Source of the DNA: Hyphomicrobiales bacterium
Lineage (GTDB): Bacteria > Pseudomonadota > Alphaproteobacteria > Rhizobiales > Rhizobiaceae
DNA: 64,000 nt
Direction: 5' to 3'
NCBI GenBank assembly: GCA_900467745.1
Contig: UBQW01000062.1
Coordinates: 55,111-119,110, forward strand
The notes beneath the pieces are model-generated. The model had not been told where the DNA came from and searched no databases. It saw only the letters and a program-made list of their open reading frames with translations. Below are positions 19,243 to 28,598 of this stretch, piece by piece (within the stretch, counting starts at the first letter, position 1; each line of letters opens with the position of its first letter). The position numbers and the translations under genes are program-made.

Positions 19243-20796
19243 TTATTGCGTGGCGACCAGCTGATCCCAGGCGGGCGCGACCGCCTCGCGCACCATCACG
19301 TAGGCCTTGAACAGGCGCTCGAAGCGCTCGGCCTGCTCGCTGTCGGGCGCTTCAGCCTCGCCAAGAAGCGGCGTCACCCATTCGGCAATGCAATCATCCA
19401 TGTTGCGGTAGGCGCCAATCGCCACCGCCGCCATCATCGCGACGCCGGCGGCACCCGCCTCTTCGCGCCGCGACACCCTGACCGGGGCATTGACCGCCGC
19501 CGACAGGCAACCGCGAAGCGCGCGCGAGCGTGCCGCGCCACCGGTAATCCGGAGCTCTTCAGGCATATCGCCCATCGCCGCGTAGCAATCGCGGGTCGCC
19601 ATGCCGAGACCCTCGACGACGGCGCGCAACAGATCGGCAAAGCCGTGGCGCATGGAAAGACCGGTGAACCCAGCTCGAGCCGCGGCATTGACGAATGGAC
19701 CGCGCTCGCCGGCATCCGAGATATAGGGGTGATAGAGCACTGAACCGGGCCGGCTTTCAGCGAACCAGCTGTCGATGCGGGCGATCAGATCGGCATGAGA
19801 CACGGTCTTTCCACCGTCGGCCATCAGCGAGCCGGCCATTTGCAGCAGCCAGTCGATGTTGATCGTGGCGCTCATATTGGTCTGCACCTGGGTGACGATC
19901 CCCGGCATTGGCAAGGCGATCACATAACCAGTGCCCTCGGCATTGAGTTGCACGTCGGCCACTGCCTTGGCGCGCATATGAACGCCGGTGGAGCCGATGG
20001 TCGAGCAGGCAGCATTCTGGCCCGCGCTGCGCACGCCAGCGCCAAGTGCTGTCATCACCATATCGACATAGCCGAGACTGACGGGCGTACCGGCAAGAAG
20101 CCCACAGGCCCGCGCCGCATCGGCGGAAAGCGGATGAGTGACCTCGGTGCCATCGATGATCTGTGGCAATAGCGAACGGCGGCGCGACAAGCCCAGCGCA
20201 TCGATCGCCGCGTCGTCATACTGCCGCGTGCGGAAATTGCCGAAGGTGAAGCTTGCTTCCGAGGGATCGGTGGCGCGGATGCCCGTGAGATTGAGATAAA
20301 GCCAGTCCTTGCAATGAAGCGCGACCTCGGCGCGATCGAGAAGATCGGGCTGATTGCGGTCCATATGGGCGATCTGCGCGCCCTGCTGGCAGGTATTGAG
20401 GCCGGTGCCGGTCGCTTCGAAACGCGCGCGATTGCCGGCGCCAGCGCTGAGCCGCGTCACGGTGGGAGCCGCGCGGGCATCGAGCCAGAGCCATGCATCG
20501 CCAATCGGCCGGTTGTCGGCGCCGACGAGCCATGTGCCGTCGCCCTGCCCCGTCACGGAAATGGCGGCAGTGCGCTCGGCAAGTCCCGGCACCTTTTCGC
20601 TGAGGCCGCGCAGCGCGGTCACGCAGTCGGCCCAGGTTTGCGACAACGACTGCGTCGCCGAACCATCATCGCCCGTCGCATATTGGTTGCGCGCCGAAGC
20701 GGACGCGATCTGGCGGCCGGAAAGCTCGAAGGCAACCGCCTTGATCACCGAGGTCCCGGCATCGATACCGATAATGATCTGTCCACGTTCAGACAT
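19243..20796 (-). CDS. eryA: Erythritol kinase EryA
   Basis: 517 residues, FGGY carbohydrate kinase. The N-terminal phosphate loop is GIDAGTSVIKAV, the substrate/catalytic region contains DAWLWLDARA, and the C-terminal ATP-site motif is ITGGAARSRALRG. It phosphorylates erythritol to L-erythritol 4-phosphate. First gene of the minus-strand operon; it diverges from the plus-strand transporter across a 929-base control region. Confidence 0.92.
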   Translation of the reverse strand: MSERGQIIIGIDAGTSVIKAVAFELSGRQIASASARNQYATGDDGSATQSLSQTWADCVTALRGLSEKVPGLAERTAAISVTGQGDGTWLVGADNRPIGDAWLWLDARAAPTVTRLSAGAGNRARFEATGTGLNTCQQGAQIAHMDRNQPDLLDRAEVALHCKDWLYLNLTGIRATDPSEASFTFGNFRTRQYDDAAIDALGLSRRRSLLPQIIDGTEVTHPLSADAARACGLLAGTPVSLGYVDMVMTALGAGVRSAGQNAACSTIGSTGVHMRAKAVADVQLNAEGTGYVIALPMPGIVTQVQTNMSATINIDWLLQMAGSLMADGGKTVSHADLIARIDSWFAESRPGSVLYHPYISDAGERGPFVNAAARAGFTGLSMRHGFADLLRAVVEGLGMATRDCYAAMGDMPEELRITGGAARSRALRGCLSAAVNAPVRVSRREEAGAAGVAMMAAVAIGAYRNMDDCIAEWVTPLLGEAEAPDSEQAERFERLFKAYVMVREAVAPAWDQLVATQ

Positions 20797-21725
20797 CGCA
20801 AGCCTCGTCGGCTACGACAATTCCCGCGATAATCCATGCCGCTGAATACGGCATCCTCATCCCATTCATGATCACTCCTCCCAGACGACCGCCGACGGAC
20901 CGCGCCAAGCGCCGCCATTCAGGCAAGTACGTCGCATTGCGACTGCTCCTCGCGAGATCAGACTGAAAGACCTCACATTGGACAGCAACCGGAAACCGGC
21001 AAGCGCCGAATTTCGTGTCACCAAGAATATAACACAAACTTATCACCGCAAATGAATTTTTTTTCTGTCGTCGCAATTTTTTTCAGATATACTGTCGATC
21101 ATCAAATGGACATGATACGCGATGCGTTCGACGGAATGCCATCATGCAAGTGAAGCGACCGCGCCTCACCACACCGACGCGCGTGTCATCTAGCGACTCT
21201 AATAAAGATATACATATCAATATCCTGTGATCCCATAAGCTTGGGCCGAGCACGCGAACCAAGAATGCGAGGCATTACAAAATGTTGCCTTGTAGGCGCC
21301 TTTACCGGGCGCATATGCGATCATCCTCAGAGTCCACTAACATCGGCGAAAATCGAAAACGCCACCGAATGGTCGATTGACAAGGTGCAATCTTTATAAC
21401 ATGTTTACTGCCATTGATAACACGGCGATACCATAGCTTACGGGCTTCCACGGTATCTGCGTGACGCGCCCGGCGGTTGGAGGAGAAACAAACGCCGGGT
21501 TATTGAGGAGGATCACGACGGTGCGAATTTCTGTTTCCAGACATGGCTCGGCGTCACGCCAGCACTTCCGCCCCGACGCGCGATCGCCGCTTGGCGGCCT
21601 CCTCGCCAACTCCTTAGCCAGTACACAGGATTGTTGCCCGACCGACCGGTCGCGACGTCGATAATCCCTCCCCCTTTTCTTTCCCTCAACAGGAAATCCG
21701 GCCTCGTGCCGAAGGTTGTCAGAAA
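20797..21725. promoter_or_regulatory. 929-base divergent control region between eryA and the ery transporter operon
   Basis: No convincing gene. It is AT-richer than its flanks in the middle. Two T-runs (21057-21064 and 21077-21083) start 20 bases apart, which would phase with the helix and favour bent DNA near the eryA promoter. AGATATAC occurs at 21086 and 21206, and GATAT-AC-ATATC (21207-21218) is an inverted repeat; either could be part of an EryD or DeoR site. The plus-strand leader is long and no clear sigma-70 promoter was fixed. Confidence 0.5.
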
Positions 21726-22382
21726 ATGAGCATAGAAACGGACTACGCGGCTTCCCAGCCAAAGAGCGGCACACTGAAAATCGCGGTCGGCATTGCGGCG
21801 GTTGTGGTTGTCGTCGGTGCGATCGCGCTGGACACAAAGGTTGTCCATATCGGCTCCGAAAACGACGTGCGCCAGCAGGCGTTCTCCTCGCAGACCTACG
21901 GTGTGGAGCAGTTCCCGAAGATCGCGGCTGATGTCGAGAAGCGCGCGGTTCCAGCTGCCGAGCTTGCACCGGCTGCCCTCGCCGACAAGAAGGCGGCGGG
22001 CGAGAAATACGGTGTGGCAACGACCACCGGCCCGGTTCTGCCTGTGTCGTTTACCGGCGTCGTCGGCGAGCGCAAGGGCAACATTAACGAAGTGAAGGTT
22101 GATGGGCTGCCTCCCGAAGTCGTCATTCGCATGCAGACCGGTCCAGCTATCAACGGCACCGATCTACGCGATGCAACGGGCGCAATCGAGTTCGGCCAGT
22201 TCACCAATCAGATTGAGTACCAGGACGCCGGTTCGGCAATCAACAACGAGATGAAGAAGGCAGTGCTCGGAAGCATCGACCCCGCTCAGCTGACCGGCAA
22301 GACGGTCACTGTCACAGGCGTCTTCAAGCTCATCAACCCGAAGAACTGGCTCGTCACCCCCGTCAAGGTTGAAGTCAAATGA
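21726..22382 (+). CDS. DUF2291 membrane-anchored protein of the ery transporter operon
   Basis: 218 residues. One membrane segment (about 18-36, KIAVGIAAVVVVVGAIALD) anchors a periplasmic domain that includes FTGVVGERKGNINEVKVDGLP and ends KNWLVTPVKVEVK, matching DUF2291. Such proteins recur at the head of RbsABC-type sugar-alcohol transporter operons; their role is unknown, perhaps an accessory to the binding protein. Overlaps the ATPase gene by 4 bases. Confidence 0.8.
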   Translation: MSIETDYAASQPKSGTLKIAVGIAAVVVVVGAIALDTKVVHIGSENDVRQQAFSSQTYGVEQFPKIAADVEKRAVPAAELAPAALADKKAAGEKYGVATTTGPVLPVSFTGVVGERKGNINEVKVDGLPPEVVIRMQTGPAINGTDLRDATGAIEFGQFTNQIEYQDAGSAINNEMKKAVLGSIDPAQLTGKTVTVTGVFKLINPKNWLVTPVKVEVK

Positions 22383-23929
22383 GCCAGGCAAGCCAACGCC
22401 AGATCAAAGGTGAGATCGGTGAGGTCGTCCTCAGCGCCCGCAACGTTGCCAAGACCTATGGCAGCGTGCAGGCCCTCAAGGGCGTGAACTTCGACATCCA
22501 TCGCGGCCAGGTCACCACGCTGTTCGGCGAAAATGGTGCAGGCAAGTCAACGCTGATGAAAATCCTGTCGGGCGTCGTGCGCCCGACATCGGGTGAGATC
22601 ATCCTCGACGGACAGACCGTCAACTTCGTGTCGTCAACGCATGCCCGCGAATGCGGCATCTCGATCATCCATCAGGAACTGAGCCTGGCGCCCAACTTGA
22701 GCGTCCGGGACAATATCTTCATGGGGCGCGAGATCATCACGGCCGGAACCGTCGATTTCGCCGAAGAAGAGCGTCAGACCCGCGCGCTGCTCGAAGAGCT
22801 GGAAGAGGACATCGATCCGCTGACCCCCGTTGAGGATCTCCGCCTCGGCCAGCAGCAGATCGTGGAAATCGCCCGTGCACTGTCGGTTAATTCGCGTATC
22901 CTGATCATGGACGAGCCGACGTCTGCGCTCAGCGCCACCGAAGTCGAAGTGCTCTTCAAGGTCATCCGCGACCTCACCAGCCGCGGCGTATCGATCGTCT
23001 ATATCTCGCACCACCTCGAAGAGGCGCTGCAGATCACCAATCACGCAGTGGTTCTGCGCGACGGCACCATGACAGCCTATGCCGAACGCAAGGACATCGA
23101 TCTCGAATGGATCGTCCGCAACATGGTGGGCGAGAATTTCGACCTCGGCAGCCCGCCGACCGGCTACGAGATGGGCAAGGTTGCGCTGTCGATCAAGGAA
23201 CTCACCGTTCCCGGCCCTTCCGGTGCTGCCTATAACGCGGTCGACCGCCTGTCGCTCGATGTGCGCGCTGGCGAGATCGTCTGCATCTATGGCCTCATGG
23301 GCGCCGGACGTACCGAGCTTCTCGAATGCGTGGCCGGACGCCTGCACGCCAGCGGCGGGCACATTCTTCTCGAAGGCCAGGACGTCGCCGGCCTTAGCAT
23401 TGCCAACCGGATCGCAAGTGGCCTCGGCCTCGTGCCCGAAGACCGCCAGCGCGATGGTCTGGTGCAGACGATGACTGTCGGCACCAACCTGTCGCTTGCC
23501 AGCATCGGCGCTTTCACCAGGGGGCTCTTCACCTCGGGTGGCCGCGAGCGCGAACTGGTTACGGATTCGATCCGTAAGGTTCACATCAAGACCGACGGTG
23601 GCGCGGCCGCCATCGGCTCGCTGTCCGGCGGCAACCAGCAGAAGGTCGTTATCGGCAAGATGCTGGCGACGCATCCGAAGGTCATCCTGCTCGACGAGCC
23701 GAGCCGAGGCATCGACATCGGCGCCAAGGCCGAGGTGTTCAAGCTTCTGGCCGAACGCGCCAAGCAGGGGCTGGCGGTGATCTACTCCACCTCGGAGGTC
23801 GCCGAATGCCTGAGCATCGCACATCGCATCATCGTCATGCATCGCGGCAAGATTTCCGCCGAGTTCAGCTCTGACGTCACCAAGGAAAAGATCATGGCCG
23901 CCTCTGGCGAAGCAGTGGTCGCGCACTAG
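22379..23929 (+). CDS. eryE: Erythritol ABC transporter ATPase (RbsA type)
   Basis: 516 residues with two ABC cassettes. The first has Walker A GENGAGKST near residue 51 and Walker B LIMDEPTSAL. The second has the degenerate Walker A GLMGAGRTELL, typical of RbsA-like proteins, and signature LSGGNQQKVVIGKML with ILLDEPSRGID. It energises erythritol uptake. The symbol follows the Rhizobium leguminosarum eryEFG naming as I recall it. Confidence 0.88.
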   Translation: MSQASQRQIKGEIGEVVLSARNVAKTYGSVQALKGVNFDIHRGQVTTLFGENGAGKSTLMKILSGVVRPTSGEIILDGQTVNFVSSTHARECGISIIHQELSLAPNLSVRDNIFMGREIITAGTVDFAEEERQTRALLEELEEDIDPLTPVEDLRLGQQQIVEIARALSVNSRILIMDEPTSALSATEVEVLFKVIRDLTSRGVSIVYISHHLEEALQITNHAVVLRDGTMTAYAERKDIDLEWIVRNMVGENFDLGSPPTGYEMGKVALSIKELTVPGPSGAAYNAVDRLSLDVRAGEIVCIYGLMGAGRTELLECVAGRLHASGGHILLEGQDVAGLSIANRIASGLGLVPEDRQRDGLVQTMTVGTNLSLASIGAFTRGLFTSGGRERELVTDSIRKVHIKTDGGAAAIGSLSGGNQQKVVIGKMLATHPKVILLDEPSRGIDIGAKAEVFKLLAERAKQGLAVIYSTSEVAECLSIAHRIIVMHRGKISAEFSSDVTKEKIMAASGEAVVAH

Positions 23930-23952
23930 CCCGGAATTATGGAGCACTGATT

Positions 23953-25005
23953 ATGTCAGTCACTGAAGCAAACGACAAAAAGACAGTTTCGAACGGGCCA
24001 AGGCGGGATTTCAATATCATTCGCCTGCTGCTGGAAGGTCGCGCGTTCTTCGCGCTGATCGTCATCATCGCGGTCTTCTCCTTCCTGTCGCCTTACTATT
24101 TCAGCCTCAACAACTTCCTGATCATGGCCTCGCACGTGGCGATCTTCGGGATTTTGGCGATCGGCATGCTGCTCGTCATCCTGAACGGCGGCATCGACCT
24201 TTCGGTAGGCTCTACGCTGGGTCTCGCCGGTTGCATCGCCGGCTTCCTGATGCAGGGCGTGCAGCTTCCCACCTTCGGCGTCATCCTCTACACGCCGGTC
24301 TGGGCGGTCGTGGTCCTGACCTGCGCGATGGGTGCGCTCGTTGGCGCCGTCAACGGCGTGCTGATCGCCTATCTCAAGGTTCCGGCCTTCGTCGCCTCGC
24401 TCGGCGTTCTATACGTCGCTCGCGGCATCGCGCTTCTGATGACGAACGGTCTGACCTATAACAATCTTGGCGGTCGCCCCGAACTCGGCAATACCGGCTT
24501 CGACTGGCTCGGCTTCAACCGTCTCGGCGGCATTCCGATCGGCGTACTGGTGCTTGCAGCTCTCGCCATCATCTGCGGCATCGTGCTCAGCAAGACCGCT
24601 TTCGGTCGCTGGCTCTACGCGTCCGGTGGCAATGAACGCGCCGCCGAACTGTCGGGCGTTCCCGTCAAGCGCGTCAAGATCCTCGTCTACGTGTTCTCCG
24701 GCGTCTGCGCGGCCATTGCCGGCCTGGTCCTTTCCTCCCAGCTGACGTCCGCCGGTCCGACCGCCGGCACCACCTATGAACTGACGGCGATTGCTGCCGT
24801 GGTCATCGGCGGTGCAGCGCTCACCGGCGGACGGGGGACCGTACGCGGCACCATGCTCGGCGCCTTCGTCATCGGCTTCCTGTCGGACGGCCTCGTGATC
24901 ATCGGCGTCTCGGCCTACTGGCAGACTGTCTTCACCGGCGCGGTCATCGTTCTCGCCGTTCTCATGAACAGCATCCAATACGGGCGTCGGGTTAAATCCT
25001 CCTGA
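23953..25005 (+). CDS. eryF: Erythritol ABC transporter permease (RbsC type)
   Basis: 350 residues and about 8-10 hydrophobic helices. Signature segments include LNGGIDLSVGSTLGLAG near 76-92 and the cytoplasmic GNERAAELSGVPVKRVKI near 226-243, both typical of RbsC-like permeases. 23 bases after the ATPase with a GGAG ribosome site. Confidence 0.88.
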   Translation: MSVTEANDKKTVSNGPRRDFNIIRLLLEGRAFFALIVIIAVFSFLSPYYFSLNNFLIMASHVAIFGILAIGMLLVILNGGIDLSVGSTLGLAGCIAGFLMQGVQLPTFGVILYTPVWAVVVLTCAMGALVGAVNGVLIAYLKVPAFVASLGVLYVARGIALLMTNGLTYNNLGGRPELGNTGFDWLGFNRLGGIPIGVLVLAALAIICGIVLSKTAFGRWLYASGGNERAAELSGVPVKRVKILVYVFSGVCAAIAGLVLSSQLTSAGPTAGTTYELTAIAAVVIGGAALTGGRGTVRGTMLGAFVIGFLSDGLVIIGVSAYWQTVFTGAVIVLAVLMNSIQYGRRVKSS

Positions 25006-25091
25006 CGCACGCCACCGAACTTCTCCGCAACAACGCGGAAAGCACCGCCGGGAAGCCGGCACCACACGAACTCATCAATGGGAGAGAGACT

Positions 25092-26039
25092 ATGTTTAAA
25101 AAGGGCATGCGCGTTCTTCTGGCAGCTGTTGCTGTAGCGCCGATCTTCGTAAGCTCCGCATGGGCAGAGGGCCTGATGACGGTTATCGTCAACGATCCGT
25201 CCAACCCCTACTGGCTGACAGAAGGCAACGTTGCCAAGGCAACCGCTGAAAAGCTCGGCTACACCGCGACCGTCGGCGCGCACAAGGGTGACACCAACAC
25301 CGAAAGCAACCTGATCGACACCGCGATCACCAACAAGTCGGTTGCCATCATCCTCGACCCGGCAAACGCCGATGGTTCGGTCGGCGCCGTCAAGAAGGCC
25401 GTTGCCGCTGGCATCCCGGTCATCCTCGTCAACGCTGAAATCAACCAGGAAGGCCTGGCCAAGGCTCAGCTCGTTTCCAACAATGCACAGGGTGCAGCCA
25501 TTGGTGCGCAGCAGTGGGTTGAAGCTGTCGGCGACAAGGGCAAGTATGCCGAACTCTTCGGCTCTCCCTCCGACAACAACGCCGCAACCCGCTCCAACGG
25601 CTACGAATCGGTCCTGACCCAGTATCCGGATCTCGTGAAGTCGGCCAAGGAAGTCGCCAACTGGGATCGTACCCAGGGCCACAACAAGATGCAGTCGATG
25701 CTCCAGGCAAACCCTGACATCATCGGCGTTATCTCCGGTAACGACGAAATGGCTCTTGGCGCGATTGCAGCGCTGAAGGAAGCCGGCAAGCTCGCAAACG
25801 TCAAGGTTGGCGGTTTCGACGGTTCGCCTGACGCAGTAGCCGCCATCAAGGCCGGTGACCTGCAGTACACCGTCCTGCAGCCGGTCGCCGTCTTCTCCGA
25901 AGAAGCCGTCAAGCAGGCTGACAACGTCATCAAGAACGGCAGCACCGGCGCAAAGAGCGAAAAGCAGCTCTTCGATTGCCTGCTGATCACCAAGGACAAC
26001 GTCGACAAGTACACGGCGCCCTTCGTTCTCGAGCAGTAA
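25092..26039 (+). CDS. eryG: Erythritol ABC transporter binding protein (RbsB type)
   Basis: 315 residues. Signal peptide 1-25 (ending SSAWAEG), then a family 2 periplasmic-binding fold with NDPSNPYW near 33-40, GAHKGDTNTESNLIDTAI and GGFDGSPDAVAAIKAG. It should capture erythritol in the periplasm. GGGAGAGA precedes the ATG. A strong terminator follows, so the downstream DeoR gene probably has its own promoter or is fed by read-through. Confidence 0.88.
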   Translation: MFKKGMRVLLAAVAVAPIFVSSAWAEGLMTVIVNDPSNPYWLTEGNVAKATAEKLGYTATVGAHKGDTNTESNLIDTAITNKSVAIILDPANADGSVGAVKKAVAAGIPVILVNAEINQEGLAKAQLVSNNAQGAAIGAQQWVEAVGDKGKYAELFGSPSDNNAATRSNGYESVLTQYPDLVKSAKEVANWDRTQGHNKMQSMLQANPDIIGVISGNDEMALGAIAALKEAGKLANVKVGGFDGSPDAVAAIKAGDLQYTVLQPVAVFSEEAVKQADNVIKNGSTGAKSEKQLFDCLLITKDNVDKYTAPFVLEQ

Positions 26040-26048
26040 GACACGGAA

Positions 26049-26078
26049 GGGGACGCCTTAAGGAGGCGCCCCCTTTTT
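26049..26078 (+). terminator. Rho-independent terminator after eryG
   Basis: GGGGACGCCT (26049-26058) and AGGCGCCCCC (26064-26073) pair with one mismatch around a 5-base loop, followed directly by TTTTT. Confidence 0.8.
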
Positions 26079-26142
26079 CCTCCACAGTTGCGTATCTTCG
26101 CGATACAACGCGCACATCAGTCGTTAGAGCGCAGAGGCCATC

Positions 26143-27003
26143 GTGACACAGAAGATAGGCGCAGGCGCGCTCCCCATCGACGAATTTCCAAGCGACAGCC
26201 GACAGACGCGTCAGCTCGTGCGCCGGCAGATGATTGCCGAGGCTGTGATGGCGGAAGGACAGATGCGGATCGAGGATCTGACCGATCGCTTCGGCATCAG
26301 CCTCATGACCGCGCATCGCGATGTCGACGACCTCGTCAGCCGCGGCCTGTTTCGCAAGACGCGCGGCGTGGTGACGGCAGCCGCCTCCAGCCTGATCGAA
26401 TCCAGCGACGTCTACCGCTCCGGCCGACAATCGGCGGAAAAGAACATGATCGCAGCGGCCGCCATGCAGTTCGTCGAGCCCGGACAGGCGATCTTCTTCG
26501 ATGATTCCACCACCGTACTGCCGATGGCAGACCACCTGCCCGCGAAGGTTCCGATCACCGCGATCACCAACTCGCTGACGCTGATCAACGCTTTGAAGGG
26601 CATGCAGGACCTGACATTGCTGGCGCTCGGTGGGCAATATTACAACTGGTGCAACGCCTTCGTCGGCCGCACTACCGTCAACGAGATCCACCGTCTGCGC
26701 GCCGACGTCGCCTTCATCTCCATGTCGGCGATCACCGACGATCTGGTATTTCACCAGTCGCCTGAAATGGTCGACACGAAACGCGCCATGTTTGACTGCG
26801 CCGCCAAGCGCATCCTTCTGGCCGACCACACCAAATTCGAGCGGCGCGCCCTGCATCGCTTCGCAGCCCTTAGCGAATTCGACGTCATCATCGTCGACGA
26901 CAAGACGCCCTCCGTCCACATCGACCGCATGCGATCACGAGACATCAACGTGATCATCGCGCGAGAGGACAAGGCGCGTCTGCGCCCCCATCAGCCGGAG
27001 TAA
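26143..27003 (+). CDS. DeoR-family regulator
   Basis: 286 residues from a GTG at 26143 (AGAGG upstream). N-terminal DeoR helix-turn-helix (RIEDLTDRFGISLMTAHRDVDDLVSRGLF, about 43-71), then a DeoRC sugar-phosphate sensor with FFDDSTTV, ITNSLTLINAL and LADHTKFERRAL. It precedes a kinase by 7 bases, so it likely controls the kinase/dehydrogenase pair, the transporter, or both. Confidence 0.88.
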   Translation: MTQKIGAGALPIDEFPSDSRQTRQLVRRQMIAEAVMAEGQMRIEDLTDRFGISLMTAHRDVDDLVSRGLFRKTRGVVTAAASSLIESSDVYRSGRQSAEKNMIAAAAMQFVEPGQAIFFDDSTTVLPMADHLPAKVPITAITNSLTLINALKGMQDLTLLALGGQYYNWCNAFVGRTTVNEIHRLRADVAFISMSAITDDLVFHQSPEMVDTKRAMFDCAAKRILLADHTKFERRALHRFAALSEFDVIIVDDKTPSVHIDRMRSRDINVIIAREDKARLRPHQPE

Positions 27004-27010
27004 AGCCTGA

Positions 27011-28540
27011 ATGCCAAGTCTGCTTGGAATAGATAGCGGCCTCACAGTCACCAAGGCCGTGATCTTCGACGTCGACGGAACGCCGATCGCCGTTGCCCGC
27101 CGCCGCGTGACCCAGTTCATGCCGCATGCGCGCCATGTCGAACGCGACATGAATGAACTCTGGACGCAGACGGCCGATGCCATACGCGAGGCGATCGAAC
27201 TCAGCGGACGTCCCGCCAGCGACATAGCCGCGATCGCGGCTACCGCGCATGGCGACGGCATCTACCTCACCGACAAGTCCAACGCCCCTCTCGGCCGGGC
27301 GCTTTTGTCGCTCGACAGCCGTTCGGTCGATATCGTCGAGACCTGGCTTGCCAGCCCGCTCGCCGACGAGGCGCTGGAACTGACCGGGCAGGTCCCGCAT
27401 GTCTCGGCACCCTCTGCACTGCTTGCCTGGATCAAGCAGCACGAGCCGGCTCGCTACAAGGAGATCGGCCATATCCTGTCGTGCAAGGACTGGCTGCGGT
27501 TCTGCCTGAGCGGCGTCATCGGTACCGATCGCACCGAGGCGAGCACCTCCTTCAGCAATGTCCGCACGCAGGACTATGATTTCGATGCCCTTCGATTGTT
27601 CGGCGTCGAGGAGATAGCCTCCGCCTTGCCACCGATTTCGCGTTCCGACGAGATCATTGGCTATGTGACCGCTCAAACGGCCGCGCGCACCGGCCTGGCG
27701 GTCGGGACACCCGTCGTTGCGGGCCTGCACGATGTCACCGCCTCCGCGCTCGGCTCCGGCGGCTATGCAGACGACGTGGTTGCCGTCATTGCCGGCACCT
27801 ATTCCATCAACGAGACGCTGTCGTCGCATCCGCGCATGGACCGCCGCTGGTTCTGCCGCAACGCCATCGAGCCCGGCCAGTGGAACAACATGTCGATCTC
27901 CCCGGCGTCGACGGCCAACTACGAGTGGTTCCTCGATACGCTCTGCGCCAGCGAACGCCAGAGCGTCGAGGCATCCGGGGGTTCGGTGCACGCACTGCTC
28001 GCACCGGAGATCGAGGCAGCCTTCGAGCGTCCTCTGACAGCACTCTTTCACCCCTATCTCTTCGGCTCGCCCTATGGTGCGGCCGCTAGCGCCGGTTTCT
28101 TCGGCCTTGGCGGCTGGCACAATCGCGGCGACATGCTGCGCGCCGTGCTGGAGGGCATTGCCTTCAATCACCGCATTCATGTCGACGCCTTGCGTGATGG
28201 TTTCACCTTCAGCGAAGCGCGCCTTGCCGGCGGGATCTCGCGCAACAAGCGCGTGGTGCAGATGTTTGCCGACATCCTCGCCATGCCGGCGACCGTGACG
28301 GAAACCGACGAAGCGGCCGCATGGGGTGCTGCCCTTTGCGCCGGCGCGGGCGCCGGTCTTTATGCAAGCCCTCGGCACGATCCACGCGACACGGCGGCCA
28401 TCGCACACCGCTGCTATCCGGATGCTGCGCGAAGTGCTGCCTACCAGGAACGCTACGACCTCTTCCGCGAAATCGCCGATGCCATGGCGCCTATCTGGCC
28501 GAAGATCAGCAAGCTTACCGCAGGCAAGCCAACGGCTTGA
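27011..28540 (+). CDS. FGGY-family carbohydrate kinase, second polyol/ketose kinase
   Basis: 509 residues. N-terminal GIDSGLTVTKAVIFD, a middle GLHDVTASALGSGG, and C-terminal ARLAGGISRNKRVVQMFADI of the FGGY fold. It is closer in feel to L-xylulose/LyxK-like kinases than to EryA, judged by motif wording only. Placed between a DeoR regulator and a GlpD-like dehydrogenase, it probably phosphorylates a second polyol, such as another tetritol, pentitol or glycerol. The exact substrate cannot be read. Confidence 0.85.
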   Translation: MPSLLGIDSGLTVTKAVIFDVDGTPIAVARRRVTQFMPHARHVERDMNELWTQTADAIREAIELSGRPASDIAAIAATAHGDGIYLTDKSNAPLGRALLSLDSRSVDIVETWLASPLADEALELTGQVPHVSAPSALLAWIKQHEPARYKEIGHILSCKDWLRFCLSGVIGTDRTEASTSFSNVRTQDYDFDALRLFGVEEIASALPPISRSDEIIGYVTAQTAARTGLAVGTPVVAGLHDVTASALGSGGYADDVVAVIAGTYSINETLSSHPRMDRRWFCRNAIEPGQWNNMSISPASTANYEWFLDTLCASERQSVEASGGSVHALLAPEIEAAFERPLTALFHPYLFGSPYGAAASAGFFGLGGWHNRGDMLRAVLEGIAFNHRIHVDALRDGFTFSEARLAGGISRNKRVVQMFADILAMPATVTETDEAAAWGAALCAGAGAGLYASPRHDPRDTAAIAHRCYPDAARSAAYQERYDLFREIADAMAPIWPKISKLTAGKPTA

Positions 28541-28546
28541 TATATG

Positions 28547-28569
28547 AACCGCGCCCGCCGGGCTCGGTT
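28547..28569 (+). terminator. Hairpin between kinase and dehydrogenase genes
   Basis: AACCG-C-GCCC and GGGC-T-CGGTT form a 9-bp stem with one internal mismatch and a 3-base loop. There is no T-run, so partial attenuation or mRNA processing within an operon is more likely than full termination. Confidence 0.4.
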
Positions 28570-28598
28570 TGCAAATGACATTAGCAGGACAATTTCAG

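Noticed and set aside
20789..21076. Minus-strand 95-codon frame in the eryA upstream region
   Set aside because: No ribosome site and no recognisable motif, and it overlaps the eryA start and the likely promoter.
21377..21400. TTGACA followed by TATAAC upstream of the ery transporter operon
   Set aside because: The spacer is only 12 bases, too short for a sigma-70 promoter.
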